The notes under the pieces are model-generated. The model was not told the origin of the DNA. It did not search any database and saw only the letters and a program-made list of their open reading frames with translations. From NCBI GenBank assembly GCA_963677935.2, contig CAXXEH010000003.1, positions 5,394,001 through 5,458,000 of the forward strand: DNA of 64,000 bases, given 5' to 3'. Source of the stretch: JAAFHB01 sp963677935 (GTDB lineage: Bacteria > Bacteroidota > Bacteroidia > Bacteroidales > Prolixibacteraceae). Position numbers and translations under genes: made by a program. This document shows positions 44,888 to 54,033 of the stretch, in pieces. The stretch's first letter is position 1; every line of letters starts with the position of its first letter.

Positions 44888-47800
44888 ATGAAGCTAAGTA
44901 ATTGTTCTAAGTTAATTTGTTTCGTGATGCTGAATTTTGGTTTGTTGGTTATCGCTAATAGTGCAAATTCAATACTCCCAGCCAACGCATCATTAATTTC
45001 AACTCAACTTTCCAATCCAAAAAATAGTGGAGCAACTGTATACCCGTATGAATTTACCGGAATGCAGGGTACACTCGTTCGTCTTAATGTCAAATTAACC
45101 TATAGTTTGTCTGGCGCTTCACCTGTTTCATTAAAATCTAAAACGATTTATTTTGAGATTAGTCTGAATGGTATCTGGCAAAGAATTGACGAAGATGGAA
45201 TTACAACAACCAGTACTTTGACAAACTCTTCCGGATTAGGTGAAAACTATTATATTATTCCTGACAATCTGGCTAAAGGCACTTATGATATTCGGGTTGT
45301 TTTTAGCGGTGACAGTGAATATGCCGCCAGCATATTAGCGGGAAAATTAACTGTAAGTGAGCCAATTAATGAACTAATTTCAATCCCTAATGATAATTCC
45401 GGATATACCGGTGAAAGAATTGCTTTAATTCTTGTACATGGGGATGGAGTGGATGAAGATACGAGCCAACCGTTGAACAGATGGGATACCTTCATCAATT
45501 TTATTGCTCAGAATAAAAGCCTGTTTAAGGAGTTTGATATTTATCGTTGGCGCCATACAACGGCAATTCCTATCGGTTTTAACGGAACGACGGGAAATGC
45601 AAAACAGCTGGCAAAGGACCTGGCAATTTTAGGTAACAAAAAAATTATTTTTGTTGGACACAGTCAGGGTGGACTGATCTGCCGATCCTTCATGAATGGC
45701 AATACTCCTCAAACAAATGTTCTGGGCCTGATAACTCTTGCAACTCCTCATCATGGATCCCCGTTTGCGGTTCCCGATTGGGATGGCATAGTGTGGGCGC
45801 GAAAAGTGGGAACAAGTGGACTGACCGGAGGTAATCTCTTTAATGAATTGATTGTTACTCAGACAACCAAAGGATTGTTGTCAATGCTTGGTATATCTGA
45901 ATTTTCCTATGATCGTATGGGCTCGTTAAATCTGGCCTGGGATAATCAGGATGAGGCAATAAATCTAAATGGAAATGCAAGTTTTCCACTTGCGACCTTC
46001 TCAAGCCCGACTGGCTTTGTGGAATTATCTTCCAATGATTTTAATGCAATAAGTAATCCATCTGTAATTGATCAAACGATTCTTTATTCTGCCGAAGCTA
46101 AGAATCAATTCGGAACTTTAAAGAGGTTAAATGAGACCGAAAAATTTAAAGATAAGATCATCACCTATGGATGCTACGACGATAATTTAAGTGATAACAG
46201 AAACTTCGGAGAATTATTGGTCATATTCAGTTTTTTTAGTGAGCATGATCAACTAAAAATAGTTACTAAATTTTTATCTGAATTTGGAGAGATAGCAAAT
46301 CCCGGAAGGACGTATTATGCAAATGATGGTTTAGTACCACTCCAAAGCGCCTTATTCCTTGATATTTCCGGAGGAACTCAGTTCTCAACCAATGTGTCTG
46401 GTGTAGTTCAGTTGGCTGCTTCTGTTGAAGGTAAGCGACAGGTGAAGTTACAGCGGATCTTTTACGGGAGCAGAGACGGAATAAGAGATCACCTTGATCT
46501 GCTCGATGCGTCACTCACCAATTCCAATACCTTGAATTACTGGAATACTTTGGCTAGCGATATCCGTTCATTCCTACCTGTTTCAGATAATATATTACCA
46601 ACTGTTTTATATAACACGGCCAGAGGGCAGCTGTTTTCTGCAAATAGTTTATTGGATATTGATTTCACAGACAACAAAGCCTTGAATAATATCTGGTATC
46701 AGATCGATTCCAGTAGTGACCTAAATCCATCCAACTGGCATTTATTAACCGGCGATGGCGTTAATACATTGTCGGGCTCACAGAACAACAGTGGCACTTC
46801 ACTCTTGACCGATTGGAAAATTAGTGATACCGATTGGGGCGCCCTGACTCATGGCATCCATGCCCTCTATTTTAAAGTGACTGACGATGCCGGAAATACC
46901 TATATCACACCTGATCAGGCGACCGCTTTTCTGTTTGAGAAAATGAATTCAGCTCCTTCCAAACCCGTTTTAATTACCCCTGACAGTAATGTGATTCAGG
47001 ATGAGACTATGCCAATCATTTTCAGGTGGATTGCATCAACTGATGCTGACAATGATCCTCTTGTTTATAAAATTCACATCTGGGGAAATGGGAAAGATAC
47101 TACAATCATCAATATACCACAGAACACCTATACCTTGCCGGCCAAAATCCTCAATAAAGCATCCGTTTACAGTTACAACATCACTGTTTCTGATGGGATG
47201 CTCGATAATGTAAGTCAGGATGGAACAATCAATACAACTCCAAACCCATTAACTCCTGGCGAAACAAGTTTTATCTCACCCGTCAACAATGCGGATAATG
47301 TGGAATATAATTCAACCACTTATGCCTGGACATCATCACAGAATGCCAGAATATATCAACTTCAAATAGCTGCAGATCAAAATTTTGTTCAAAACATAAA
47401 AGATATAACAGTTTCCAAGACGGATACTTCAGTTACTCTGAATGGGAACAGAACCTACTACAACCGTGTCAGGGGAAGGAATGTCGATGTTTATGGTCCA
47501 TGGTCGGCCACATTGCTATTCGGAACAAAAGATAATCCGCCATCTGGATTTCAATATGTATCGCCCACAATGGATCAGGAAGTTTCTTTGGACAAGGGGA
47601 ATATTCTGATCGAAACAACGGTACCCACAGATATCGATAATGATGTAATTACAAAGAAAATCCATGTGACAGGAACAGGTCTGGACACACTTATCCAAAT
47701 TGATGCCGCAGTAAGAATCTGCTCTCTTGAAACGGCAAAATTGAAACCTAATACGCAATACCGCATTGACAGTGAAGTATCGGATGGGAAATTATCGACA

Positions 47801-48124
47801 GTTGTACCTGAATTAAGATTTAAAACTGCTGTAAACACTGCTCTTGTTGAAGTCAAACTCAGCGATCAGATCCGAATATATCCAAATCCCACGCGAGACT
47901 TTGTGTATGTCGAATTTCAACCAACAAAGCCTGTACTAATAACGATTGATGTTTATGACATTACCCGAAAACTGATATCCCAATATACAGAAAATGCTTA
48001 TGAAAGCTTCAGGAAACAGCTTGACCTTGGAAATCTTCCAGCCGGAACCTATCTGATCAGGATTATTGTCAAGGAAAATGGTGGGAATACTCAGCAAAGA
48101 ACAATAAAAATTATCAAGCATTAA
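44888..48124 (+). CDS. T9SS-exported lipase-like alpha/beta hydrolase with Fn3-like repeats
   Basis: 1078 residues from the ATG at 44888, with a signal peptide to about residue 27. An Ig-like domain (50-155) precedes an alpha/beta-hydrolase domain: ALILVHGDGVDED at 179-191 and nucleophile S259 in VGHSQGG, then LATPHHGSPFA, typical of PGAP1/triacylglycerol lipase-like enzymes. After residue 600 come Fn3-like repeats. The end (IRIYPNPTRDFVYVEF ... LPAGTYLIRI) is a type A sorting domain for the type IX secretion system. It is thus exported to the surface or medium. The ester substrate is unknown. Confidence 0.82.
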   Translation: MKLSNCSKLICFVMLNFGLLVIANSANSILPANASLISTQLSNPKNSGATVYPYEFTGMQGTLVRLNVKLTYSLSGASPVSLKSKTIYFEISLNGIWQRIDEDGITTTSTLTNSSGLGENYYIIPDNLAKGTYDIRVVFSGDSEYAASILAGKLTVSEPINELISIPNDNSGYTGERIALILVHGDGVDEDTSQPLNRWDTFINFIAQNKSLFKEFDIYRWRHTTAIPIGFNGTTGNAKQLAKDLAILGNKKIIFVGHSQGGLICRSFMNGNTPQTNVLGLITLATPHHGSPFAVPDWDGIVWARKVGTSGLTGGNLFNELIVTQTTKGLLSMLGISEFSYDRMGSLNLAWDNQDEAINLNGNASFPLATFSSPTGFVELSSNDFNAISNPSVIDQTILYSAEAKNQFGTLKRLNETEKFKDKIITYGCYDDNLSDNRNFGELLVIFSFFSEHDQLKIVTKFLSEFGEIANPGRTYYANDGLVPLQSALFLDISGGTQFSTNVSGVVQLAASVEGKRQVKLQRIFYGSRDGIRDHLDLLDASLTNSNTLNYWNTLASDIRSFLPVSDNILPTVLYNTARGQLFSANSLLDIDFTDNKALNNIWYQIDSSSDLNPSNWHLLTGDGVNTLSGSQNNSGTSLLTDWKISDTDWGALTHGIHALYFKVTDDAGNTYITPDQATAFLFEKMNSAPSKPVLITPDSNVIQDETMPIIFRWIASTDADNDPLVYKIHIWGNGKDTTIINIPQNTYTLPAKILNKASVYSYNITVSDGMLDNVSQDGTINTTPNPLTPGETSFISPVNNADNVEYNSTTYAWTSSQNARIYQLQIAADQNFVQNIKDITVSKTDTSVTLNGNRTYYNRVRGRNVDVYGPWSATLLFGTKDNPPSGFQYVSPTMDQEVSLDKGNILIETTVPTDIDNDVITKKIHVTGTGLDTLIQIDAAVRICSLETAKLKPNTQYRIDSEVSDGKLSTVVPELRFKTAVNTALVEVKLSDQIRIYPNPTRDFVYVEFQPTKPVLITIDVYDITRKLISQYTENAYESFRKQLDLGNLPAGTYLIRIIVKENGGNTQQRTIKIIKH

Positions 48125-48515
48125 GGTACGGTTAACCACTTATTGAATATGGCTCCCATTACATCCCAGCTTTGGGCCGTATTGGTTACTGCCAATCCGG
48201 TTTTGTAATCGTAATTATCCCAGAAAAGTAAGTCATTATTTGAACTAGTGTTCCATTATTTTTGGATGAATAGTACGACCCTGCCTCTTCTGCCACCAAA
48301 CCTCCACCGCCAGTAACAAAAGCACGAATTGCATTCTTTACCGATGTTTGGTTCAGTATCCCGCTATCAGAATAAGTTATTGATAGTGATTTCAGGCTAA
48401 TCCCGTCGGTCACCTTGCCCGGAGTGTAAGCTTTGTCAAGGTTGTCATCTAATTTAGAACATGCAAGTACTAAAAACCCCAGGGTGAGTACTGCAAAGTA
48501 TATCTTTTTTATCAT
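48121..48515 (-). pseudogene. Frameshifted small lipoprotein gene
   Basis: The reading frame starts MIKKIYFAVLTLGFLVLAC, a lipoprotein signal with the lipobox cysteine at 19, and stops at 48186 after 109 residues. A second frame, overlapping from about 48262 down to 48121, continues with plausible coding sequence (NTSSNNDLLFWDNYDYKTG ... FNKWLTVP). The join is at a run of five A bases near 48268. One inserted or deleted base would restore a single protein of about 130 residues. The function is not recognised. A sequencing error is possible. Confidence 0.6.
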
Positions 48516-48592
48516 ATTTTCTAAGTTACGAATTGTTCGTATTCAGGGTTTAAATTCTAAAATATTGATCTACAGTTGTCGATAAACCGGAA

Positions 48593-49072
48593 TCAGAAAT
48601 GATAAGTTAAAGAAACACCCAGATGACAGGATGTGGTGAACCTATCTGGGATGATTGCCGGCGAAACATGTAACGCTCCTACCGCTGGAAAATTCTTTTG
48701 AATCGCCGATTTTATCTTTTTTATTCGGGTCATATAACCAAATGTGGCAAAAACTCCTCCGGTAAACAAAGCTGTGCCAACTGTAATACCAATCATCTTC
48801 TTCCCCTCTTCTCCTGCCACTTGTTCAAAAAGTGAGGGATCTTCATCCGACGACCAGGTCGAATACTTACTTATTGCAAAGATAGCTATACCAGAAGCTG
48901 CAATAAGACTTGATTCCAAAACATTCGTTTTTGCCTGTTTCAGCGATTCCTCAAGTTGATTCCTTGATAGAAGGTTAATGTCTGAAACCTTATACTTTCT
49001 GGTGTACCATTGACCGGATGCATTGTTGAGGATGAGAATTGCGAGGCAAATAACAAGGTTGATCTTTTTCAT
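48593..49072 (-). CDS. Secreted protein of unknown function
   Basis: 159 residues with a signal peptide (MKKINLVICLAILILNNASGQ). There are two hydrophobic segments (SSLIAASGIAIFAISKY and MIGITVGTALFTGGVFATFGY) joined by an acidic loop, and a C-terminal stretch ending LGVSLTYHF, like the last strand of an outer-membrane protein. No family is recognised. It is 77 bp from the frameshifted lipoprotein on the same strand and may form a transcript with it. Confidence 0.55.
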   Translation of the reverse strand: MKKINLVICLAILILNNASGQWYTRKYKVSDINLLSRNQLEESLKQAKTNVLESSLIAASGIAIFAISKYSTWSSDEDPSLFEQVAGEEGKKMIGITVGTALFTGGVFATFGYMTRIKKIKSAIQKNFPAVGALHVSPAIIPDRFTTSCHLGVSLTYHF

Positions 49073-49280
49073 TTGGTTCAGTTTTTAATGAATCCCATAT
49101 CAAATACCTTATAACGAAGATAATATAAAATAGGATTCGAAAGCATCAAAAATTAAGGAACGGATCAACTTTTTATTTGATGAGCTTATTTTTTTGAATA
49201 AAAGTTAATGAATCGAAGAAAGTCCTGGTCTTTGGCAATGCAAAGCCGAAAAGGCTGATTGAATGCTTATCTCTTTAAGA

Positions 49281-49727
49281 TTATAATCCAGTATAGTCGG
49301 GTATCAGACATAAATAACCCCCGCCGGCAAAAGCAGCAGATATTCCCAGCCCTTCATCCTGCGATGGTTTGGATGGTGCATTCAGTCTCTCACTATTCGT
49401 TCCGCGCTGATAACTTACGACACCTTTTATCTTCTTATTTCTGGGAATTGCCAGTAAACCGGAGACTAAAATCTGCTTATTCTCTTCATCTTTTGTGAAA
49501 TAAGATACCTTGAAAAGTTCAATTCCGCTTATGATATTGATTTTATCGGGAGTCCTTATTTTTTTGACAAAATAATTAATGACTGGTTCGGGATAGGTTC
49601 CTTTCCTTTCAAAACTGATGCTTTCAAATCCGGGAACTGGTTTGATCAGCTTACTGATCCTTATCCTTGGAATACACCCTTCAAGAAGAAGCAACAAGAG
49701 AAGGATTTTTATTAGTTTGATAGTCAT
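49281..49727 (-). pseudogene. 3'-truncated secreted lipase/esterase lipoprotein
   Basis: 148 residues: lipoprotein signal (ILLLLLLLEGC), then VSYFTKDEENKQILVSGLLAIP, GVVSYQRGTN and FAGGGYLCLIPDYTGL. These blocks open the secreted lipase-type alpha/beta hydrolases, which run to about 350-420 residues and place the GHSQGG nucleophile after this point. Here the frame stops right after LIPDYTGL, so the catalytic serine region is missing and the product should be inactive. The 208 bp after the stop shows no clear remainder. Confidence 0.65.
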
Positions 49728-49861
49728 TGTTGTAAATTAATCAGATTAAGTATAATGGCTGAGATTTAATTCTCATTCCTTATGATCTTTTACAATATTA
49801 TCCATTTGTTCTGTAATGATCCTCTCTTTAAAAAGTCAGTTCGTTGTATCAAATGTATTAA

Positions 49862-50170
49862 TTCGATTTATTTAACCTTCCGAATGAGTCTGCAGCGAAT
49901 ATGCTGAATGTTTCAGCGCCAACGATTTACAGATGGATAAAGGGGAATAAAGATCTCGATAGAAATTCTACTGTTAAACTATTTGAAATTGCCGACTTGT
50001 TCCTTTTCGGGTCTGAGGTTTTTGGAAACAACGATAATTTCTTTAAGTGGTTAAATTTGCCTAATACAGCCTTAGGTGGGATGGAGCCTGCGGAGTTGGT
50101 GGAAATTCACGGTGGTGTATCAAAAGTAAGAGATATTATCGGGAGAATTGAGAATGGGATATATAGTTAA
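49862..50170 (+). pseudogene. Xre/MbcA/ParS-type antitoxin, N-terminus eroded
   Basis: The frame opens at 49862 and its first ATG is at 49901, giving 89 residues. MLNVSAPTIYRWIKGNKDL is the end of the helix-turn-helix, and NLPNTALGGMEPAELVEIHGGVSKVRDIIGRIENG is the toxin-binding DUF2384-type domain. Family members are usually about 140-160 residues, so roughly the first third is gone. It is followed 2 bp later by a broken RES toxin gene, the standard partner. A shortened protein from 49901 could still be made. Confidence 0.65.
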
Positions 50171-50172
50171 AC

Positions 50173-50419
50173 ATGATCGTTTACAGAAATTAAGATTAAA
50201 GAACTTCCCACAAACTGGATTGATTATCCGGCTCCTGCTATTCTTGCCGAAATTGCTGAGAATTGGGTGCGTAAAAGAGAAACAATTGCACTTAAAGTTC
50301 CCAGTTGCATTATTCACACTGACCATAATTTTATCCTAAATTGTGCTCATCCCAATTATCTTCAGGTACAATTGGTTGATCAAATCGATTTTCATTTTGA
50401 TTCGAGGTTAAGAAAGTGA
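50173..50419 (+). pseudogene. RES-domain toxin with internal deletion
   Basis: The ATG at 50173 opens MIVYR, as RES toxins do, then breaks after one more codon. In another frame from about 50180, sequence of the RES C-terminal half continues: IKELPTNWIDYPAPAILAEI, then TIALKVPSCIIHTDHNFILN and IDFHFDSRL before TGA at 50417. Roughly the middle half of the toxin is missing and the frame is shifted. RES toxins deplete NAD+; this one cannot be functional. Confidence 0.72.
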
Positions 50420-50624
50420 ATGGAAGAGAAGACCAGTAATTAGTATAATTTACCCATTACATTTTGAACTTAAAATTGGTGATTTGGCAATTCTTAAACC
50501 TGACGCCGTAGCTTCTCGTATACAACTCTTTTTTTCTACAAATAGTTTACCGCTATGCGGCTTATTCCTAAATTAGCAAAAAAATCAGAATGTGATTTAA
50601 TTATCTCATTAAACAAACTTTGTA

Positions 50625-51692
50625 ATGACTAAACTCTTTTCTCCGCTTCAGATTAAAGATATTCAATTTAAAAACCGATTGGTTGTTTCACCTATGTGCC
50701 AGTATTCAGCAGTAGATGGATTTGCCAATGACTGGCACCTTGTCCATTACGGGAGTCGTGCGGTTGGCGGCGCAGCACTCATTATCCAGGAGGCGACCGC
50801 TGTATCACCCGAAGGGCGAATTACACCCGGAGATTTAGGTCTGTACAGGGAAGAACACATTGAAAAATTACAAACCATTACCCGCTTTATTCGTCATCAG
50901 GGAGCAGTGCCTGGTATCCAGTTGGCTCATGCGGGAAGAAAGGCCAGCTGTGATTTGCCATGGAACGGAGGTGGTCAACTCAGGGAAAATAAAGAGGGAT
51001 GGAAAAACATATCACCCTCAGCCCTTCCATTCAATCCTGAAGATGATGCTCCACTGGCGTTGGATCGCGATGGTATCTTAGGTGTGATATCAGCTTTTAA
51101 AATTGCAGCCCAAAGGTCTTTGCAGGCAGGTTACGAAGTGGTTGAGATTCATGCAGCCCACGGTTATCTGATTCACCAGTTTCTTTCACCACTAAGCAAT
51201 CACCGGGTTGATCAATATGGCGGAAGTTTTGAAAACAGGATACGTCTGCTGCTGGAGGTTGTGCAGGCTATTAAATCTGTCTGGCCCGAAAACCTTCCTT
51301 TGTTTGTTCGGATATCGGCAACCGATTATGCAGAAGGGGGTTGGGATGTAGAGGAGGCAGTTCAACTTTCGGCGATTTTAAAAACAGTGGGAGTCGACCT
51401 GATTGACTGCTCATCGGGAGGTCTGGTCCCCTATGCGAAAATACCGTTTGGTCCGGGTTACCAGGTCCCCTTTGCCGGAAAAATAAAAAGAGAAACTGGT
51501 ATCCTTACCAGCGCTGTCGGATTGATAACAGCGACCCAACAGGCTGAGGATATTCTGGAAGATGGGACAGCTGACCTTATATTACTTGCACGGGAATCGC
51601 TCAGGGAACCTTATTTTCCACTGAAAGGTGCTGCCATTTTAGGGGAAGAGATCACCTGGCCGCTGCAATATAGTAGAGTTAAATTGAAATAA
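50625..51692 (+). CDS. Old Yellow Enzyme family NAD(P)H:flavin oxidoreductase (YqjM/NamA-like)
   Basis: 355 residues. LVVSPMCQYSA holds C25, the redox-tuning cysteine of the YqjM class; GIQLAHAGRKAS, VEIHAAHGYLIHQFLSP (the His pair that binds substrate) and QYGGSFENR follow. FMN-dependent reduction of activated C=C bonds is the known chemistry. All catalytic landmarks are present. It is a solitary gene within the decay zone, convergent with the CysN-like gene 6 bp downstream. Confidence 0.9.
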   Translation: MTKLFSPLQIKDIQFKNRLVVSPMCQYSAVDGFANDWHLVHYGSRAVGGAALIIQEATAVSPEGRITPGDLGLYREEHIEKLQTITRFIRHQGAVPGIQLAHAGRKASCDLPWNGGGQLRENKEGWKNISPSALPFNPEDDAPLALDRDGILGVISAFKIAAQRSLQAGYEVVEIHAAHGYLIHQFLSPLSNHRVDQYGGSFENRIRLLLEVVQAIKSVWPENLPLFVRISATDYAEGGWDVEEAVQLSAILKTVGVDLIDCSSGGLVPYAKIPFGPGYQVPFAGKIKRETGILTSAVGLITATQQAEDILEDGTADLILLARESLREPYFPLKGAAILGEEITWPLQYSRVKLK

Positions 51693-51698
51693 CAATTA

Positions 51699-53066
51699 CT
51701 AAATATTATAGGAATATATTTCAGGATCAGAAATAATCATTCCCGTACCTGCAATTGCCCCAGTCGTTTCATCAATTAAAATCAGGCTACCTGTAATCGG
51801 GTTTTCACTGAAGTCATCATATTTCAATGGCTTTAATGTTGTAATGGTGATGTGAGCAATATCGTTGATATTTACGGTTTTGTCATCCGTAATATTTTCA
51901 AGTGTGTTGATATCCACCTTGTAACGGATATCCTTTATTACAGCTGAAGTCTCACTGGTTAAATGACGTATCGAGTAATTGCCTCCTATTTTCAGTGGTT
52001 TTGCATCGAGCCAGCAAATATGCAACGTGATGGTTGAACTATACCGTGGATATTTGGCACTTCGCTTAACGAACATATCACTTCTGTTAATATGGACATT
52101 GCCATCTAACCGTATTGTTACCAACTGAGATGTAAAGGCTTCGTTCAATTCGTAGTTCTCTGACTCTATTGCTTTGATTGTTGAGAGTTTGTTTGCGGGC
52201 AATGCCAGAATCGTGTCTCCAACTCTAAATGAACCACCTGAAACTAACCCAGTATAACCAATATAGCCGGGAAATTTCTCAACCACCGGAGGTACGACAT
52301 TTTGAACCGGGAACCGGGCCGGCAGCGCATTCCAATTGTTGTGTACAGGAGTGTTTTCAAGCATGTGCAATAATATTTCTCCGTTATACCACGGGGTTTT
52401 CACCGACCGATGGGCTATATTATCCCCTTCAGTTGCACAAATCGGGATCAGATTTGTTTTATTCAGATTAAGCTTTAAAACGATCTCCTCAAATTCTCTT
52501 TTGATGGTGTGAAACACCTCTTCGGAAAAATCGACCAGATCTATTTTATTAAGGGCGACAATCACATTTTGAATTTGGAGTAATGAAGCGATGGCTAAGT
52601 GTCGTTTGGTAACAGGTGTAATGCCGGATTGTGCGTCGACCAGGATAATGGTGGCGTCGGCCACAGATGCTCCCGTGACTGAGTCTGGTGTGTATCCGAT
52701 ATGACCGGGAGACTCCACAATACTGAATCTGTGCCGGGGAGTTTTAAAACGAGGGTAATCAACTCCAATGGAACTTTCATATTCCTGCCCGGCAAGCGAT
52801 GCGATGGTAAACGGTGCTTTTTTCTCCTTCTCAACTTTCAGTTGTTTGCCGCGATGTTTTGCCGACACCCTTTGATCATCAGGAATCGATTTGTCGTTAT
52901 TAAGCAATGCTTTGATCAGACTGCTTTTCCCGTAGCCCGGACTTCCGGAAATGGTGAAAAGGAGTGGTTCCTCCCCTTGATAAGCGGTAAGAAGACTTTC
53001 TTCCGTTTTTTGTACTAAAGTGGAGGGGATATTTTTTAATCCGGATATATCTGTATGTTGTAACAT
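51699..53066 (-). CDS. CysN-like translation-factor GTPase with altered switch motifs
   Basis: 455 residues. Order of features: P-loop GSPGYGKS (41-48), switch I region EYESSIGVDY (96-104), G3 VESPGHIGY (117-125), NKID (174-177), then two beta-barrel domains, as in CysN, the GTPase subunit of ATP sulfurylase. Unlike CysN, the switch I GIT motif is absent and G3 reads E-S-P-G-H instead of D-x-P-G-H. There is no cysD, cysC or other sulfate gene in the window. It may be a repurposed or weakly active GTPase. Length is normal for a CysN without a kinase domain. Confidence 0.7.
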   Translation of the reverse strand: MLQHTDISGLKNIPSTLVQKTEESLLTAYQGEEPLLFTISGSPGYGKSSLIKALLNNDKSIPDDQRVSAKHRGKQLKVEKEKKAPFTIASLAGQEYESSIGVDYPRFKTPRHRFSIVESPGHIGYTPDSVTGASVADATIILVDAQSGITPVTKRHLAIASLLQIQNVIVALNKIDLVDFSEEVFHTIKREFEEIVLKLNLNKTNLIPICATEGDNIAHRSVKTPWYNGEILLHMLENTPVHNNWNALPARFPVQNVVPPVVEKFPGYIGYTGLVSGGSFRVGDTILALPANKLSTIKAIESENYELNEAFTSQLVTIRLDGNVHINRSDMFVKRSAKYPRYSSTITLHICWLDAKPLKIGGNYSIRHLTSETSAVIKDIRYKVDINTLENITDDKTVNINDIAHITITTLKPLKYDDFSENPITGSLILIDETTGAIAGTGMIISDPEIYSYNI

Positions 53067-53278
53067 GGTCTCTGATTTATAATCATTTCAATAATACAAA
53101 TAAAGGGGGTTTTAAAGGGTTATAAAATCCCCTGTTACAGGTAAATTGAATACCATGTTTATGGTAGGATAAATTTTGAATTTTCAATTGGGAGGAATTT
53201 CATCCCGACTACATCTAAAAGGTGCAAATGTTATCCGCCGGCAATTCATGTGGTTTAATCAGAATTCTGCATATTCCT

Positions 53279-53526
53279 CGTCATCAATCAAGTTTCTGGA
53301 AAATGCTTCGAGAAGTTTCAGTTTTAGTGTTTCGCTGTAGTCTTCTTCGTAAAGAATAGAAGTAACATGGCAAGATTTAGGAATGAACGAAAATTAAACA
53401 ATCTCAATGAAGTTGTTTTGGTCGCCTTATCAATGAGGTGACCAAATTGCAACTTAAATTCTTTCAGCTGTTTACCCTTAATTAAAATATATCCATCGTT
53501 TCTTATTTTTTCTTTTCAAGGTATCC
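53279..53526 (-). pseudogene. Scarred gene remnant, two frames
   Basis: Reading the minus strand, one frame gives IRNDGYILIKGKQLKEFKLQ followed by TTSLRLFNFRSFLNLAMLL. A different frame then gives YEEDYSETLKLKLLEAFSR and stops after DDEEYAEF. Neither has a start in place. The first part reminds me of mobile-element-linked or phage-regulator-like proteins, but I cannot name the family. An internal deletion with frameshift explains the pattern. Confidence 0.4.
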
Positions 53527-53550
53527 ATGAATATTAAGATAATCTTCCAT

Positions 53551-53935
53551 AATTAGGGTCTGCTGAAAAACTGGCAACTAATTGTTATTCATATCTATAT
53601 AAATTAATTTTATCGTTGAAATGCAAAGGAAATTGAATTATAAATGCAAAATCCATGCAGCCAAATATCTACAACGTTAGTGAATATCCTGAAAGGATAT
53701 AATCTAAATAACCCCCAGTGAAGTGAAACGAAACTGGGGGTAAAGGACCTAGTGAAAACTTGCACCCTGAAAGGGTTCAATATTAACAATTTAACCTAAC
53801 ATTCAGCCCGCTTCGGGGCTGCTGTTGTTTATCGTTCATTCCCCCGGTTTCGCAAGCTTCACCGGGGGTTATTCATCCGCCAGCCGGCGGATAACCACTT
53901 CGTGGTTTAAAATAGTTTTTCAGCAGACCCTAATT
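53551..53935. mobile_element. 385-bp MITE-like element with 22-bp perfect terminal inverted repeats
   Basis: The first 22 bases (53551-53572, core GGGTCTGCTGAAAAACT) and the last 22 (53914-53935) are perfect inverted copies. No protein frame lies inside. Instead there are at least six short hairpins: ATATCCT/AGGATAT at 53684-53700, ACCCCCAGT/ACTGGGGGT at 53711-53741, ACCCT/AGGGT at 53764-53776, CAGCCC/GGGCTG around 53804-53821, CCCCCGGT/ACCGGGGG at 53841-53868, and AACCAC/GTGGTT close to the right end. The core could be flanked by a TA duplication. It looks like a non-autonomous insertion-sequence derivative. Confidence 0.65.
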
Positions 53936-54033
53936 TAATCCCTGCATGCCTGCCAAAATCCTATTCAATTTCTACTGCAGGATACTCCACTCCACTCAAC
54001 CAAAATGTTGGTTAATATTTCATACACAAAAAT

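Larger units (their letters stand above)
53067..54033. other. Non-coding/decayed stretch
   Basis: No intact gene in 967 bp. It contains a palindromic patch (TACCAT/ATGGTA at about 53152-53167), a scarred gene remnant (53279-53526), a MITE-like element (53551-53935), and about 100 bp of unassigned DNA before the RhuM fragment. Confidence 0.65.

Noticed and set aside
53681..53880. CRISPR-like array of short repeats
   Set aside because: The repeats are hairpins of different sequence and spacing, not identical direct repeats with regular spacers.
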